From Actinobacteria bacterium UBA959 (lineage in GTDB: Bacteria > Actinomycetota > Actinomycetes > S36-B12 > UBA5976): a DNA stretch of 64,000 bases. The stretch covers positions 57,672 to 121,671 of the forward strand of contig DBCL01000002.1 in the NCBI GenBank assembly GCA_002293025.1. The letters are read 5' to 3'. Within the stretch, counting starts at the first letter, position 1. Every line of letters begins with the position of its first letter. Under the pieces are notes generated by a model. It ran no database searches. It saw only the letters and a list, made by a program, of their open reading frames with translations, and had not been told where the DNA came from. The position numbers and the translations under genes were made by a program. Below, piece by piece: positions 37,348 through 48,575 of the stretch.

Positions 37348-38910
37348 TTATTCCCACTCAATTGTGCCTGGTGGCTTACTAGTAACGTCCAGTACGACAC
37401 GGTTCACCTCAGGGACTTCATTCGTGATTCGAGATGAGATCTTTGCAATTAGCTCGTATGGCAATCTCGACCAGTCTGCAGTCATGGCATCTTCACTAGA
37501 CACTGGTCGAAGGACAATTGGGTGTCCATAAGTTCTGCCGTCACCTTGAACGCCAACACTGCGCACGTCTGCGAGCAGAACTACCGGAAACTGCCAAACA
37601 GAGTCATTTAATCCAGACTTTTCCAATTCAAGTCTCGCAATTGCGTCAGCTGCTCTGAGAATGTCTAATCGACTTTGATCAACTGCACCAACGATTCTGA
37701 TTGCTAAGCCAGGACCTGGGAATGGATGTCGACCAACAATTGATTCTGGAAGTCCCAAACTGCGCCCTACGGTGCGTACCTCATCCTTAAATAAGGTCCG
37801 CAACGGTTCTACTAACTCAAACTTCAAATCATCTGGTAAGCCACCAACATTGTGATGACTCTTAATTGTGGCCGTAGATGATCCGCCACCTGATTCAACA
37901 ACGTCAGGATACAAAGTTCCTTGGACCAAGAATTTAACCTCACCAGAGCTTTTTGTTACCAAGTTTTTTGCAGATTCCTCAAAAACTCGGATGAATTGTG
38001 CTCCAATAATTTTTCGTTTCTGCTCAGGATCTGAAATTCCCTCAAGTGCCTTGAGGAATCTATCTCTCGCATCAACTACAACTAACTTTGTTCCAGTCGC
38101 ATTAACAAAATCCTGTTCAACTTGTTCGCGCTCTCCAGTTCTAAGTAACCCGTGGTCTACAAAAACAGCAGTTAGTTGATCCCCGATGGCTTTTTGTACA
38201 ATGGCAGCAGCGACCGCAGAGTCCACTCCCCCAGAGAGCCCGCAAATTGCTAATCCGGTACCAACCTGGTTTCGAACACCCAGCACTGCATCATCCAAGA
38301 TTTGATCGGTTGTCCAATTTGGCTGCAAACCTGCAATCTCAAATAAGAATCTAGAAAGCACTTCATTGCCATACTTAGAATGAATTACCTCTGGGTGATA
38401 CTGCACGCCAGCCAGCCTTCTAGGCCTATTTTCGAAACTTGCTATCCGACATGAAGCGGTACTTGCTGTGATGTCGAAGCCAGCAGGTGCCTTTGTTACT
38501 GAATCACCGTGAGACATCCACACTTGAAACTTGCTGCTTAATCCTGAAAAGAGTGAACTTTCAGAGTTGATTGTTAGTTCTGTTGAGCCATACTCACGAA
38601 TACCAGTCTTACCAACTTCCCCGCCCAATTTCTGAGCCATGTATTGAAATCCATAGCAAATTCCAAATATTGGAACATCCGAAGCAAACAAATCCCCACC
38701 AACAACTGGTGCTTTGTCTTCATAGACACTTGCCGGGCCACCACTTAATAAAATAGCGGATGGTTGTTTGGCCAGTATTTCGGCAGCCGTTAAGTGGTGG
38801 CTAACGATTTCAGAATATAAACCGAGCTCACGAACTCGACGCGCAATTAATTGTGCATATTGGGCACCAAAATCAACAACTAGCACTGGTTTAGGTAGAT
38901 CGGCTTTCAA
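37348..38910 (-). CDS. guaA: GMP synthase (glutamine-hydrolysing)
   Basis: GuaA aminates XMP to GMP. The N-terminal class I glutamine amidotransferase (about 1-195) has the nucleophile in [10 protein letters not shown] and VQYHPEV; the PP-loop ATP pyrophosphatase domain starts with [11 protein letters not shown] (about 225) and is followed by the dimerisation domain ending in KPPGTIEWE. At 520 residues it is full length. It follows guaB3 after 11 bases and completes the IMP to GMP route with guaB. Confidence 0.97.
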   Translation of the reverse strand: MKADLPKPVLVVDFGAQYAQLIARRVRELGLYSEIVSHHLTAAEILAKQPSAILLSGGPASVYEDKAPVVGGDLFASDVPIFGICYGFQYMAQKLGGEVGKTGIREYGSTELTINSESSLFSGLSSKFQVWMSHGDSVTKAPAGFDITASTASCRIASFENRPRRLAGVQYHPEVIHSKYGNEVLSRFLFEIAGLQPNWTTDQILDDAVLGVRNQVGTGLAICGLSGGVDSAVAAAIVQKAIGDQLTAVFVDHGLLRTGEREQVEQDFVNATGTKLVVVDARDRFLKALEGISDPEQKRKIIGAQFIRVFEESAKNLVTKSSGEVKFLVQGTLYPDVVESGGGSSTATIKSHHNVGGLPDDLKFELVEPLRTLFKDEVRTVGRSLGLPESIVGRHPFPGPGLAIRIVGAVDQSRLDILRAADAIARLELEKSGLNDSVWQFPVVLLADVRSVGVQGDGRTYGHPIVLRPVSSEDAMTADWSRLPYELIAKISSRITNEVPEVNRVVLDVTSKPPGTIEWE

Positions 38911-38921
38911 GTCAATTCCAA

Positions 38922-40031
38922 CTATTGACTAACAACGATTTCAACGCGCTGCAGTTCCTTAATATCAGAATAGCCACAGGTGGCCATACTGCGTCTTAAA
39001 GCCCCGATTGCATTCATAGAACCGTTGGCTGAAATTGCTGGACCCTGCAAAATTTCTGAAAAACTACCAACAGAATCAACATGAATTGTGCTGGCTCTAG
39101 GAAGAGTTGGATGTCCACCCTCAACGCCCCAGTGATAACCCCGCCCTGGCGCTTCTGTGGCTTTAGCCAGCATCGAGCCCACCATTACTGCATCAGCACC
39201 ACATGCGATGGCCTTAGCAATATCTCCAGTTGAGTGAACCCCACCATCAGAAATAACTTGGGTGTATCTGCCACCAGATTCGTCTAAGTAATCCCTGCGC
39301 GCTGCTGCAACATCTGCCACAGCAGTGGCCATTGGCACCTTCACCCCTAGAACTGATTTTGTAGTGCCGCTAGACCCGCCACCAAATCCAACTAAAACTC
39401 CAGCAGCACCTGCACGCATTAGGTGCAAAGCTGCTTGATACGTTGCACACCCGCCAACAATTACTGGGACTTCTAGTTCATAAATAAACTTCTTTAAATT
39501 AAGTGGTTCGCCAATTGTGGCCACATGTTCAGCGCTAACAGTTGAGCCTCTAATGATGAATAGATCGACCCCTGCACCGATAACTTCTTTAAAATATTTT
39601 GCGGTTAGTCGCGGAGATAGTGCTCCAGCAGTAACTATTCCAGCAGAACGAAGTTGCTTTACTCTCTCGACAAGTAGTTGTGGGATTATTTCGGCAGCAT
39701 ACGCCTCTTGGAGCACTTGAGTAACCTGATCTGGACTTGCCTTCGAAATTTTCTCTAAAACTTTCTCAGGATTTTCGTGTCTAGTCCAAAGTCCTTCAAG
39801 ATTCAAAACTGCAAGCCCACCTAATTTGCTTAAACTTATTGCTGTCTCTGGAGACACAACTGAATCGTTAGGGGCCGCAATAACTGGATGAGCGAAATCA
39901 AAAGCATCTATCCGCCAATTGGTAGAAACCTCTTCAGGATCACGTGTGCGGCGACTTGGAACTAGCGCAATTTGATCAAAGTCAAAGGCTTCTCGGGCAC
40001 GTTTCCCACGACCAATTTCTATTTCTGTCAC
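38922..40031 (-). CDS. guaB3: GuaB3-family IMP dehydrogenase-related protein
   Basis: The 369-residue protein is a TIM barrel related to IMP dehydrogenase but without CBS domains. It has [42 protein letters not shown] and GSMLAKATE. The GuaB3 branch is typical of Actinobacteria; some members have been reported to act as GMP reductases, so a purine-interconversion role is plausible but not shown here. The start is GTG at 40031 with an AGAGGA ribosome-binding site, 8 bases after guaB. Confidence 0.92.
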   Translation of the reverse strand: MTEIEIGRGKRAREAFDFDQIALVPSRRTRDPEEVSTNWRIDAFDFAHPVIAAPNDSVVSPETAISLSKLGGLAVLNLEGLWTRHENPEKVLEKISKASPDQVTQVLQEAYAAEIIPQLLVERVKQLRSAGIVTAGALSPRLTAKYFKEVIGAGVDLFIIRGSTVSAEHVATIGEPLNLKKFIYELEVPVIVGGCATYQAALHLMRAGAAGVLVGFGGGSSGTTKSVLGVKVPMATAVADVAAARRDYLDESGGRYTQVISDGGVHSTGDIAKAIACGADAVMVGSMLAKATEAPGRGYHWGVEGGHPTLPRASTIHVDSVGSFSEILQGPAISANGSMNAIGALRRSMATCGYSDIKELQRVEIVVSQ

Positions 40032-40039
40032 GAATCCTC

Positions 40040-41581
<1,542 letters not shown>

Positions 41582-41596
41582 TCAGAGATTACTTGC

Positions 41597-42262
41597 TCAA
41601 GGAACGCTCATGTCCAACAGCCCGTTGCGATAGGCCGCAAGTACCGCGGCTGAGCGGTTGTGCACCCCAAGCTTGAGAAAAAGTCGCTTGCAGTGTGTCT
41701 TGACTGTGTCCTCAGAAATATACAGGTCAGCTCCAATTTGGGCCTTGGTCTTACCTTCACAAAACCCTCGCAACATATCTTGCTCCCGGGGACTCAATGA
41801 AATCTGACTCTTAACTGGCTTTCGGCTTGGATGGATTCCAATTCCAGAGATTGCTGCATAAAGAGCCAGTAATTCATTATTTCGGATGTCTTGACGAATA
41901 TATCCAGCTGCTCCTGCGTGAGCAGTTTGTGTAAGTAGATTCTCAATTTCGTCTTCTGCCACCAAGGAGATGGTGGAACGCGCTTCAAGAATTACTAGAA
42001 CTGTGACTTCAGGTGCGGCCAGCACAATATCACTAATTAAAGATGAAGGGTCTTTGGTTTGTTCGTTTACCTCTACCAACACTAAATCAAATTGTGTTTG
42101 GGAAGCCACTTTTATTAAATCATCTACATCAGCAAATTTTAGAACCCTCTCAACACCTATTAGCTTTGCAAGTCTTCCTCGTAAGTGATCGATAAACTTT
42201 TCATTAGAGTGACAAATTGCAATAGTTTTAATTTCAACTGATTTAATCTTTGTATGAGACAT
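41597..42262 (-). CDS. BldM-like atypical response regulator (LuxR-type HTH)
   Basis: The 221-residue protein has a receiver-like domain (about 10-130) and a C-terminal LuxR/NarL helix-turn-helix (about 150-212: SLSPREQDMLRGF...SEDTVKTHCKRLFLKLGV). The receiver lacks the usual acidic pair at its N-terminus (here IAICHSNE), and the phospho-acceptor position in DLVLVEVNE is Glu64 rather than Asp, so ordinary phosphorylation is not expected. Its place next to guaB and a WhiB-family gene matches bldM of Streptomyces, a developmental regulator whose receiver is also unusual. It is probably a constitutive or ligand-gated DNA-binding protein that may heterodimerise; function in this lineage is unknown. 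Confidence 0.85.
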   Translation of the reverse strand: MSHTKIKSVEIKTIAICHSNEKFIDHLRGRLAKLIGVERVLKFADVDDLIKVASQTQFDLVLVEVNEQTKDPSSLISDIVLAAPEVTVLVILEARSTISLVAEDEIENLLTQTAHAGAAGYIRQDIRNNELLALYAAISGIGIHPSRKPVKSQISLSPREQDMLRGFCEGKTKAQIGADLYISEDTVKTHCKRLFLKLGVHNRSAAVLAAYRNGLLDMSVP

Positions 42263-42333
42263 ATCTACAACTCAAACTTGAGTGCTGCCTGAAACTATTT
42301 AATACCCAAACCTAAATAAATGCAAATTCTGAA

Positions 42334-43281
42334 CTAGAACCCAACTGCTGTCGAAATCTTAGTTAATGCATCAGTCATGTCTTGGGTTCGAACAACTCTT
42401 GCCGGTAAATCTGCTCGCCATCCTGGCCCTGCAGCAATTACTAATGCAGTGGGGTGCGAAGCAAGCACCTCGACTACCTCGGAAGCTCCAGCAGAATCCT
42501 TCAATTGTGCCCAAACTAACACCACTGCTGGCCCAGTTCGCTTTGATGCAGCAAGTAGCGCGCTGGTTGGAACTCGCGGCCCTAACACTCGTGCGAGAAT
42601 TCTGCGCTCAGCCAAAGCCGCAGACAAAACAAGTGTTCCCAAACTGTGAAGTTCTTCTGGAGCACAAGAGAGTAAAACTGCTCTGGAGTTAACTGGAGTT
42701 TTTAGTCTGGATGTCACCTCTTTGAAGCAGCCTTTAAGTGATTCTGTTAACAAATGTTCGAGCTCAATACCTTCACCTGTCATCTCCCACCGCTTACCAA
42801 GTCCAATCAACACGGGGGAAATAACTTGTTCCCAAGTCCAGATTGTTCCACGCTCCGCGATAGCTTCACTCACAATTTGGGTCATGCCGTTTGAATCCAT
42901 CGATGTAGCAGCTCTGGCAAGTCCACGTGCAGTTGCTGTTGATCCTGGCAGAGGAACAACATTTCCACCACCAGCTGGTGCTGCAACATTCATCTGCAAG
43001 CCTGCCGACTCATTTCCCAGATGAGCACACCTTGCTGCTTCAGCAGGAGGCAGGCCCTGAATTACTAATCGACGCATGCGATCAAGAAGTGCGACATCTT
43101 CTGGTGTGTAGCGACGATGTCCGCCGCTGGTGCGATCAGTAGGAGTTATTCCATAACGGCGGTCCCAGGTGCGAAGTGTCGCTGGTGCTACTCCCAGCCT
43201 GCGGGCTACCGCAGCAACTGTGAGCGTAAAGCGGATCTCGGTGATCGACCCGTCTGAGTGAAATACGTCACCTTGACTCAT
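42334..43281 (-). CDS. MerR-family regulator with CarH-type B12-binding domain
   Basis: The protein of about 315 residues has a MerR winged helix (FTLTVAAVARRLGVAP...LRTWDRRYG, about 18-45), a flexible Gly/Pro linker (about 95-115), a helical bundle with W165 followed by nine residues and E175-H176 (the Wx9EH signature of CarH photoreceptors), and a Rossmann-like domain with the B12 lower-ligand motif ELHSLG (210-215). It should bind adenosylcobalamin and could sense light by cobalt-carbon bond cleavage, or sense B12 itself; both are inference from motifs. The start is ATG 43281; TTG 43287 is also possible. It is divergent from the WhiB-family gene. Confidence 0.87.
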   Translation of the reverse strand: MSQGDVFHSDGSITEIRFTLTVAAVARRLGVAPATLRTWDRRYGITPTDRTSGGHRRYTPEDVALLDRMRRLVIQGLPPAEAARCAHLGNESAGLQMNVAAPAGGGNVVPLPGSTATARGLARAATSMDSNGMTQIVSEAIAERGTIWTWEQVISPVLIGLGKRWEMTGEGIELEHLLTESLKGCFKEVTSRLKTPVNSRAVLLSCAPEELHSLGTLVLSAALAERRILARVLGPRVPTSALLAASKRTGPAVVLVWAQLKDSAGASEVVEVLASHPTALVIAAGPGWRADLPARVVRTQDMTDALTKISTAVGF

Positions 43282-43425
43282 GCACAACTACCCATTTCTC
43301 GAGGGAAACCCACACTTTCCAAGCCTACCCCTCTTTCCCTGAATAAGTTTGCCAGAAACTTGCCAACTTCGAAAGTTGACTAACTTTTGAACAAGTTGTA
43401 AATTACTCAACGAGAGGAGCCCCAA
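43282..43425. promoter_or_regulatory. Divergent regulatory region with tandem palindromes and a WhiB-gene promoter
   Basis: The 144-base gap between the MerR and WhiB-family genes holds a good plus-strand promoter: TTGACT (43376-43381), a 17-base spacer and TAAATT (43399-43404). One palindrome, CAACTT-CGA-AAGTTG (43364-43378), overlaps the -35; another, AACTT-TTGAAC-AAGTT (43382-43397), fills the spacer. These are the positions used by MerR-type activators and CarH-type repressors. GAGGAG (43413-43418) is the ribosome-binding site. No clear minus-strand promoter was identified. Confidence 0.75.
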
Positions 43426-43728
43426 ATGGCTGATTTAACCCGTCTTCCTGGTCCGAACGCTGATCTATGGGATTGGCAGTTACATGGCGCCTGTCGAGGC
43501 GAGGATCCAGAGATCTTCTTCCACCCTGAGGGCGAACGTGGCCCTTCACGAGTAGCCAGAGATAACGCTGCGAAAGCGATCTGCGCTACCTGTCCTGTTC
43601 TGCGGCAATGCGCAGCTCATGCCCTATCGGTTAAGGAGCCTTATGGGGTCTGGGGCGGCCTAACCGAAGAAGAGCGCGAAGCTCTTTACACCAGAGAACG
43701 AACTACGAATTATCAGTTAGTCGGATAA
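43426..43728 (+). CDS. WhiB-family [4Fe-4S] transcription regulator (WhiD/WhiB3-like)
   Basis: This 100-residue protein has the four conserved cysteines C23, C53, C56 and C62 that hold the iron-sulfur cluster, GVWGG (74-78) as the sigma-interacting turn, and basic residues after it for DNA contact. The cluster responds to oxygen, NO or redox state in studied members, which work as partners of the primary sigma factor. Its setting near bldM-like and guaB genes corresponds to whiD in Streptomyces. ATG at 43426 is preceded by GAGGAG 7 bases away. It is transcribed away from the CarH-like gene from a palindrome-rich promoter and ends before a terminator. Confidence 0.93.
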   Translation: MADLTRLPGPNADLWDWQLHGACRGEDPEIFFHPEGERGPSRVARDNAAKAICATCPVLRQCAAHALSVKEPYGVWGGLTEEEREALYTRERTTNYQLVG

Positions 43729-43775
43729 AAGTCTTTCGGTGGCCGCGCCCCCACGTTTTATGCTGGCCGCCGATT

Positions 43776-43797
43776 TCAACGTGATTAGTCACGTTGA
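43776..43797. repeat. Perfect 9-base inverted repeat
   Basis: TCAACGTGA (43776-43784) and TCACGTTGA (43789-43797) are separated by TTAG, between the WhiB-family stop and the terminator. It may be an RNA hairpin at the transcript end or a protein-binding site; no run of T follows. Confidence 0.6.
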
Positions 43798-43807
43798 CTC
43801 TCCAAGA

Positions 43808-43840
43808 GAAAAGGCCTGCGAGTATCTCGCAGGCCTTTTC
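43808..43840. terminator. Bidirectional rho-independent terminator
   Basis: A perfect 15-base inverted repeat (43808-43822, 43826-43840) has a TAT loop and A/T flanks that give U-runs on both strands. It separates the converging WhiB-family and groEL genes. Confidence 0.92.
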
Positions 43841-43857
43841 TTTATTTGAATATTTCT

Positions 43858-45564
<1,707 letters not shown>

Positions 45565-45864
45565 TTACTTGTTTATAACAGCGAGCACATCACGGGCTGA
45601 AAGCAATAGGTAATCAGTTCCACCATGACTTACTTCAGTGCCGCCATATTTAGAAAAGAGAACTACATCACCAACTTTTACATCTACTGGGATGCGCTTC
45701 TCGCCATCTTCATCAAAACGGCCTGGGCCAACTGCTACCACTTTGCCTTCTTGAGGCTTTTCTTTAGCGGTGTCTGGAATTACCAAACCGCTTGCTGTTG
45801 TTTGTTCAGCGTCTAGCGGCTGAACAAGGATTCGGTCCTCTAGGGGACGGATGCTGACCGACAC
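45565..45864 (-). CDS. groES: Co-chaperonin GroES
   Basis: GroES is the lid of the GroEL chamber. This 99-residue protein has [17 protein letters not shown], the mobile-loop region [19 protein letters not shown], and [14 protein letters not shown], all standard. The start is GTG at 45864, chosen because GGAGG (minus strand, 45872-45876) is 7 bases ahead; the frame open to 45951 lacks a conserved N-terminus. A CIRCE operator lies about 80 bases upstream. Confidence 0.96.
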   Translation of the reverse strand: MSVSIRPLEDRILVQPLDAEQTTASGLVIPDTAKEKPQEGKVVAVGPGRFDEDGEKRIPVDVKVGDVVLFSKYGGTEVSHGGTDYLLLSARDVLAVINK

Positions 45865-45917
45865 GGTCGGACCTCCGATATTTCTCGATTGGATAGTTTT
45901 TAGCAGCCGCGGGGTGC

Positions 45918-45926
45918 GAGTGCTAA
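45918..45926 (-). promoter_or_regulatory. Extra CIRCE half-site
   Basis: GAGTGCTAA at 45918-45926 is an exact copy of one CIRCE arm, 18 bases from the full CIRCE. It lies between the operator and the groES start and could strengthen HrcA binding. Confidence 0.55.
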
Positions 45927-45944
45927 GGCCAAGGGTACTAGGGC

Positions 45945-45971
45945 TTAGCACTCAGTCAACTCGAGTGCTAA
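45945..45971 (-). promoter_or_regulatory. CIRCE operator (HrcA binding site)
   Basis: TTAGCACTC (45945-45953), nine bases, then GAGTGCTAA (45963-45971) is an exact match to the CIRCE consensus. It controls groES-groEL by the HrcA repressor in many bacteria. One arm covers the tsaD stop codon, so the operator is partly inside the upstream gene. Confidence 0.95.
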
Positions 45972-46978
45972 GGCTGCCTCGTGGCTGGCCTGCCAGCACT
46001 CATTCGAAGTGATCCCAGGGCTGCCACCATGGCCCCGTTATCGGTACAAAGCTTGCGTGGCGGAACGCGCAGGGTGATCCCCTGGGCTTGGGCACGCTCT
46101 TGGGCTAACGCTCGAAGTCTTGAGTTTGCCGCAACTCCACCGCCCAGCAATAGGACCTCTACCCCTCGCTCATGACAGGCATCAATGGCCTTGCTGGTTA
46201 AGACATCCACCACAGCCTCTTGAAAAGAGGCGGCGACATCTGGCACTGAAATCTCAATACCTTCTTTTTCCTTAGTTTCAATCCAGCGTGCAACAGAGGT
46301 TTTTAACCCAGAGAAGGAGAAATCAAATCTATGTTCTACTAGATCATGCGGTGCAGTCAGACCTCGTGGAAATCTAACAAATTCACTATTGCCTTCAGTG
46401 GCAAGCCTGTCGATGTGTGGCCCCCCTGGGAAGGGCAGGCCCAGAAGTCTGGCAATTTTGTCATAGGCCTCACCAGCAGCATCATCCATTGAAGTGCCAA
46501 GTATTTCAGCACCAATAGTTATGTCTTCCACAAACATTAAGGAGGTGTGTCCACCCGAAACTAATAATGCAACAGCTGGTTCAGTTAATAAACCATTTTC
46601 TAATACATCAACTGCAATGTGACTATCTAGGTGGTCAACATGATGTAACGGGATTCCTAAGCCAGCAGCTAAACCTTCAGCTGCTGCAACTCCCACTAAT
46701 AGCGCCCCGACTAATCCTGGTTGACGAGTGACAGCAATTGCATCTAAATCACTTAGTTTTATCTTGGCTTCAGCGAGTGCTCGCTCCAATGTTGGCAACA
46801 TAGCTTCTACGTGTGCTCTTGAGGCAATCTCAGGAATAAACCCACCAAATCGTGCGTGTAAATCAACGCTAGTTGCCAACGAATCAGCCAAGAGATCAAT
46901 TCCTCGAACAATTCCCACCCCAGTTTCATCACATGAGGTTTCGATACCTAGCACTAGTGGCTCATTCATCAGCATCAT
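45968..46978 (-). CDS. tsaD: tRNA t6A threonylcarbamoyltransferase TsaD
   Basis: TsaD transfers the threonylcarbamoyl group to A37 of ANN-decoding tRNAs, together with TsaB and TsaE encoded just upstream. The 336-residue ASKHA-fold protein begins with [16 protein letters not shown], has the metal-binding HVDHLDSH and the late [11 protein letters not shown] motif. Several ATG codons are close together (46978, 46975, 46969); the last gives MNEPLVLG. It overlaps the 3' end of rimI. Its last codons carry one half of the CIRCE operator. Confidence 0.96.
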   Translation of the reverse strand: MMLMNEPLVLGIETSCDETGVGIVRGIDLLADSLATSVDLHARFGGFIPEIASRAHVEAMLPTLERALAEAKIKLSDLDAIAVTRQPGLVGALLVGVAAAEGLAAGLGIPLHHVDHLDSHIAVDVLENGLLTEPAVALLVSGGHTSLMFVEDITIGAEILGTSMDDAAGEAYDKIARLLGLPFPGGPHIDRLATEGNSEFVRFPRGLTAPHDLVEHRFDFSFSGLKTSVARWIETKEKEGIEISVPDVAASFQEAVVDVLTSKAIDACHERGVEVLLLGGGVAANSRLRALAQERAQAQGITLRVPPRKLCTDNGAMVAALGSLRMSAGRPATRQP

Positions 46979-47423
46979 CTTTCAAATCCAATACCATTGT
47001 TTGAGCATTCTTCCCAGGCCCGTAGTAATTCAATCTAATTGTTAGGTTCTGGAATCCTAGTTTTTGATACATAGAAATTGCTGGGGAATTATTGACTTCT
47101 ACTTCCAAGAAAACTTTTTTAATTCCATGCTTACTCAAAAAGTTAAGAGCAGTAATTATCAGTTGCTCTCCATAGCCCTTTCGTTGGCTCTCAGTGGTTA
47201 TTGCAATTGTTTGAATGTCTGCATTTTCACCAACATAGGCCACACCTATGTAGCCGATAATTTGAGAATTGCTCTCAAGTACTTGATACCAACGACTTTG
47301 CCCTAATCTAGAAAGCTCATCCTCATACATCTTGCGAGACCAAGCGGTTTGTCCAAATAGATGCTCTTCGATTTGGAGCACTTGTTCAAGGTCTAGTTGA
47401 GTCATCTCTCTCAATGAATTCAT
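46962..47423 (-). CDS. rimI: Ribosomal protein S18-alanine N-acetyltransferase
   Basis: The 153-residue GNAT protein should acetylate the N-terminus of ribosomal protein S18. Motif A ([16 protein letters not shown], about 74-90) binds acetyl-CoA, and [17 protein letters not shown] follows. RimI lies between tsaB and tsaD in many Actinobacteria. It overlaps both neighbours by 4 (tsaB) and 17 (tsaD) bases, so all are translationally linked. A different protein substrate cannot be ruled out from sequence. Confidence 0.92.
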   Translation of the reverse strand: MNSLREMTQLDLEQVLQIEEHLFGQTAWSRKMYEDELSRLGQSRWYQVLESNSQIIGYIGVAYVGENADIQTIAITTESQRKGYGEQLIITALNFLSKHGIKKVFLEVEVNNSPAISMYQKLGFQNLTIRLNYYGPGKNAQTMVLDLKDDADE

Positions 47424-48109
47424 AATTTAGTTGGCTCCACCACATCTGGTCTGCGCAGATAGATTGGCAGGGGTGGCAACAAAATTCCCACTTCCTTGGG
47501 TAGGGCACCTTTTCCATCACTGGCTGCAGCAAATTCATTTGGAACCAACTGAGCAACTTTTTCACCAGCCATTACTGCATGGTTTACAAGCATCCCTAAT
47601 CGTCCAGCAGAAACTGTGATTGTCTTTCCATTAAGAAACTTATCTGGATACACATCAATTGCATCACCAACAAAAGTGTCAGCCAACGTTGCAGCCAAGT
47701 CTGGCTTGATCACTATGGGAGATTCGAGTCTTTTACCGTTTAGATAGTTAGAGAAATAAACTTCTTTTCGCCTCGCGTCTGTTACGACTGCTCCAGTAAA
47801 GTTTGTGGGGGCGATTATGTCGTGTGTGCAGACACCAAATACTTGGATTGACCTGGCAAAACCAAAAGATTTAGCAAACATCAAACCAACTCTGAGTCCA
47901 GTAAACGCACCAGGTCCCACACCAACTGCAACAGCAGATACATCAAAAATACTTAGATTGGCTTCGGTGTACAGATGAGAAATTAACTCTGGTAACAGTT
48001 CAGCATGCTGCTGTTCAGCACCAAAAGATGATTCAGCTCTAACTTTTTGATTTTCAACTAAAGCAACCGAAAGTGTCCGAGTCGATGAATCTATGGCCAG
48101 AGTTAGCAT
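47420..48109 (-). CDS. tsaB: TsaB, t6A synthesis scaffold
   Basis: TsaB is the inactive TsaD paralogue that dimerises with it for t6A formation. The 229-residue protein starts LTLAIDSSTRTLSVALV and has VGVGPGAFTGLRVGLMFAKS, both family marks; metal residues of TsaD are absent, as expected. It is 1 base after tsaE and overlaps rimI by 4 bases. Confidence 0.94.
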   Translation of the reverse strand: MLTLAIDSSTRTLSVALVENQKVRAESSFGAEQQHAELLPELISHLYTEANLSIFDVSAVAVGVGPGAFTGLRVGLMFAKSFGFARSIQVFGVCTHDIIAPTNFTGAVVTDARRKEVYFSNYLNGKRLESPIVIKPDLAATLADTFVGDAIDVYPDKFLNGKTITVSAGRLGMLVNHAVMAGEKVAQLVPNEFAAASDGKGALPKEVGILLPPLPIYLRRPDVVEPTKL

Positions 48110-48110
48110 C

Positions 48111-48575
48111 TCATGCCTTGAGGTCTAAAGATCTCGATTGTGGAATTGTGATCGTGACTTCCCTTAGATCATTAGATTCATCACTATCTCTAACAATTTG
48201 AATTAACCAATTCTCAGGTGTCAAACCTTCGATAAGTCCGGAGCCCCACTCAACGACTGTAACCGCACCGTCCAACGATGATTCCAAATCAAGACCATCT
48301 ACCTCCATAACGCTTGAGAGCCGATAGGCATCCACATGTACTAACTCTGGCCCATTCACTTGTGACTCATGAACGCGAGCAATCACGAAAGTGGGTGAAG
48401 TAACTGACCCTTTTACTTTTAGTCCTTTTGCGATTCCTTTTGTTAAGGTCGTTTTTCCCGCACCGACTACACCATCAAGAACGATTAGATCTCCAGATTG
48501 AAAATTCCGAGCAAGCGCTTCACCTAATTCGATCATTTTTGCTGGGTCAACAACTTGTAGCTTTATTTGACTCAT
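48111..48575 (-). CDS. tsaE: TsaE, t6A synthesis ATPase
   Basis: TsaE is the small P-loop ATPase that resets the TsaBD complex. Walker A is GVVGAGKTTLTKGIA (about 35-49), and SPTFVIARVHE and HVDAYRL are typical; 154 residues is usual for the family. Its ATG overlaps the alr stop by 4 bases. The order alr-tsaE-tsaB-rimI-tsaD is a common actinobacterial arrangement. Confidence 0.95.
   Translation of the reverse strand: MSQIKLQVVDPAKMIELGEALARNFQSGDLIVLDGVVGAGKTTLTKGIAKGLKVKGSVTSPTFVIARVHESQVNGPELVHVDAYRLSSVMEVDGLDLESSLDGAVTVVEWGSGLIEGLTPENWLIQIVRDSDESNDLREVTITIPQSRSLDLKA

Noticed and set aside
45865..45951. Longer groES start
   Set aside because: GTG 45864 has GGAGG 7 bases upstream and matches the family; the extension runs into the regulatory region with the extra CIRCE half-site.
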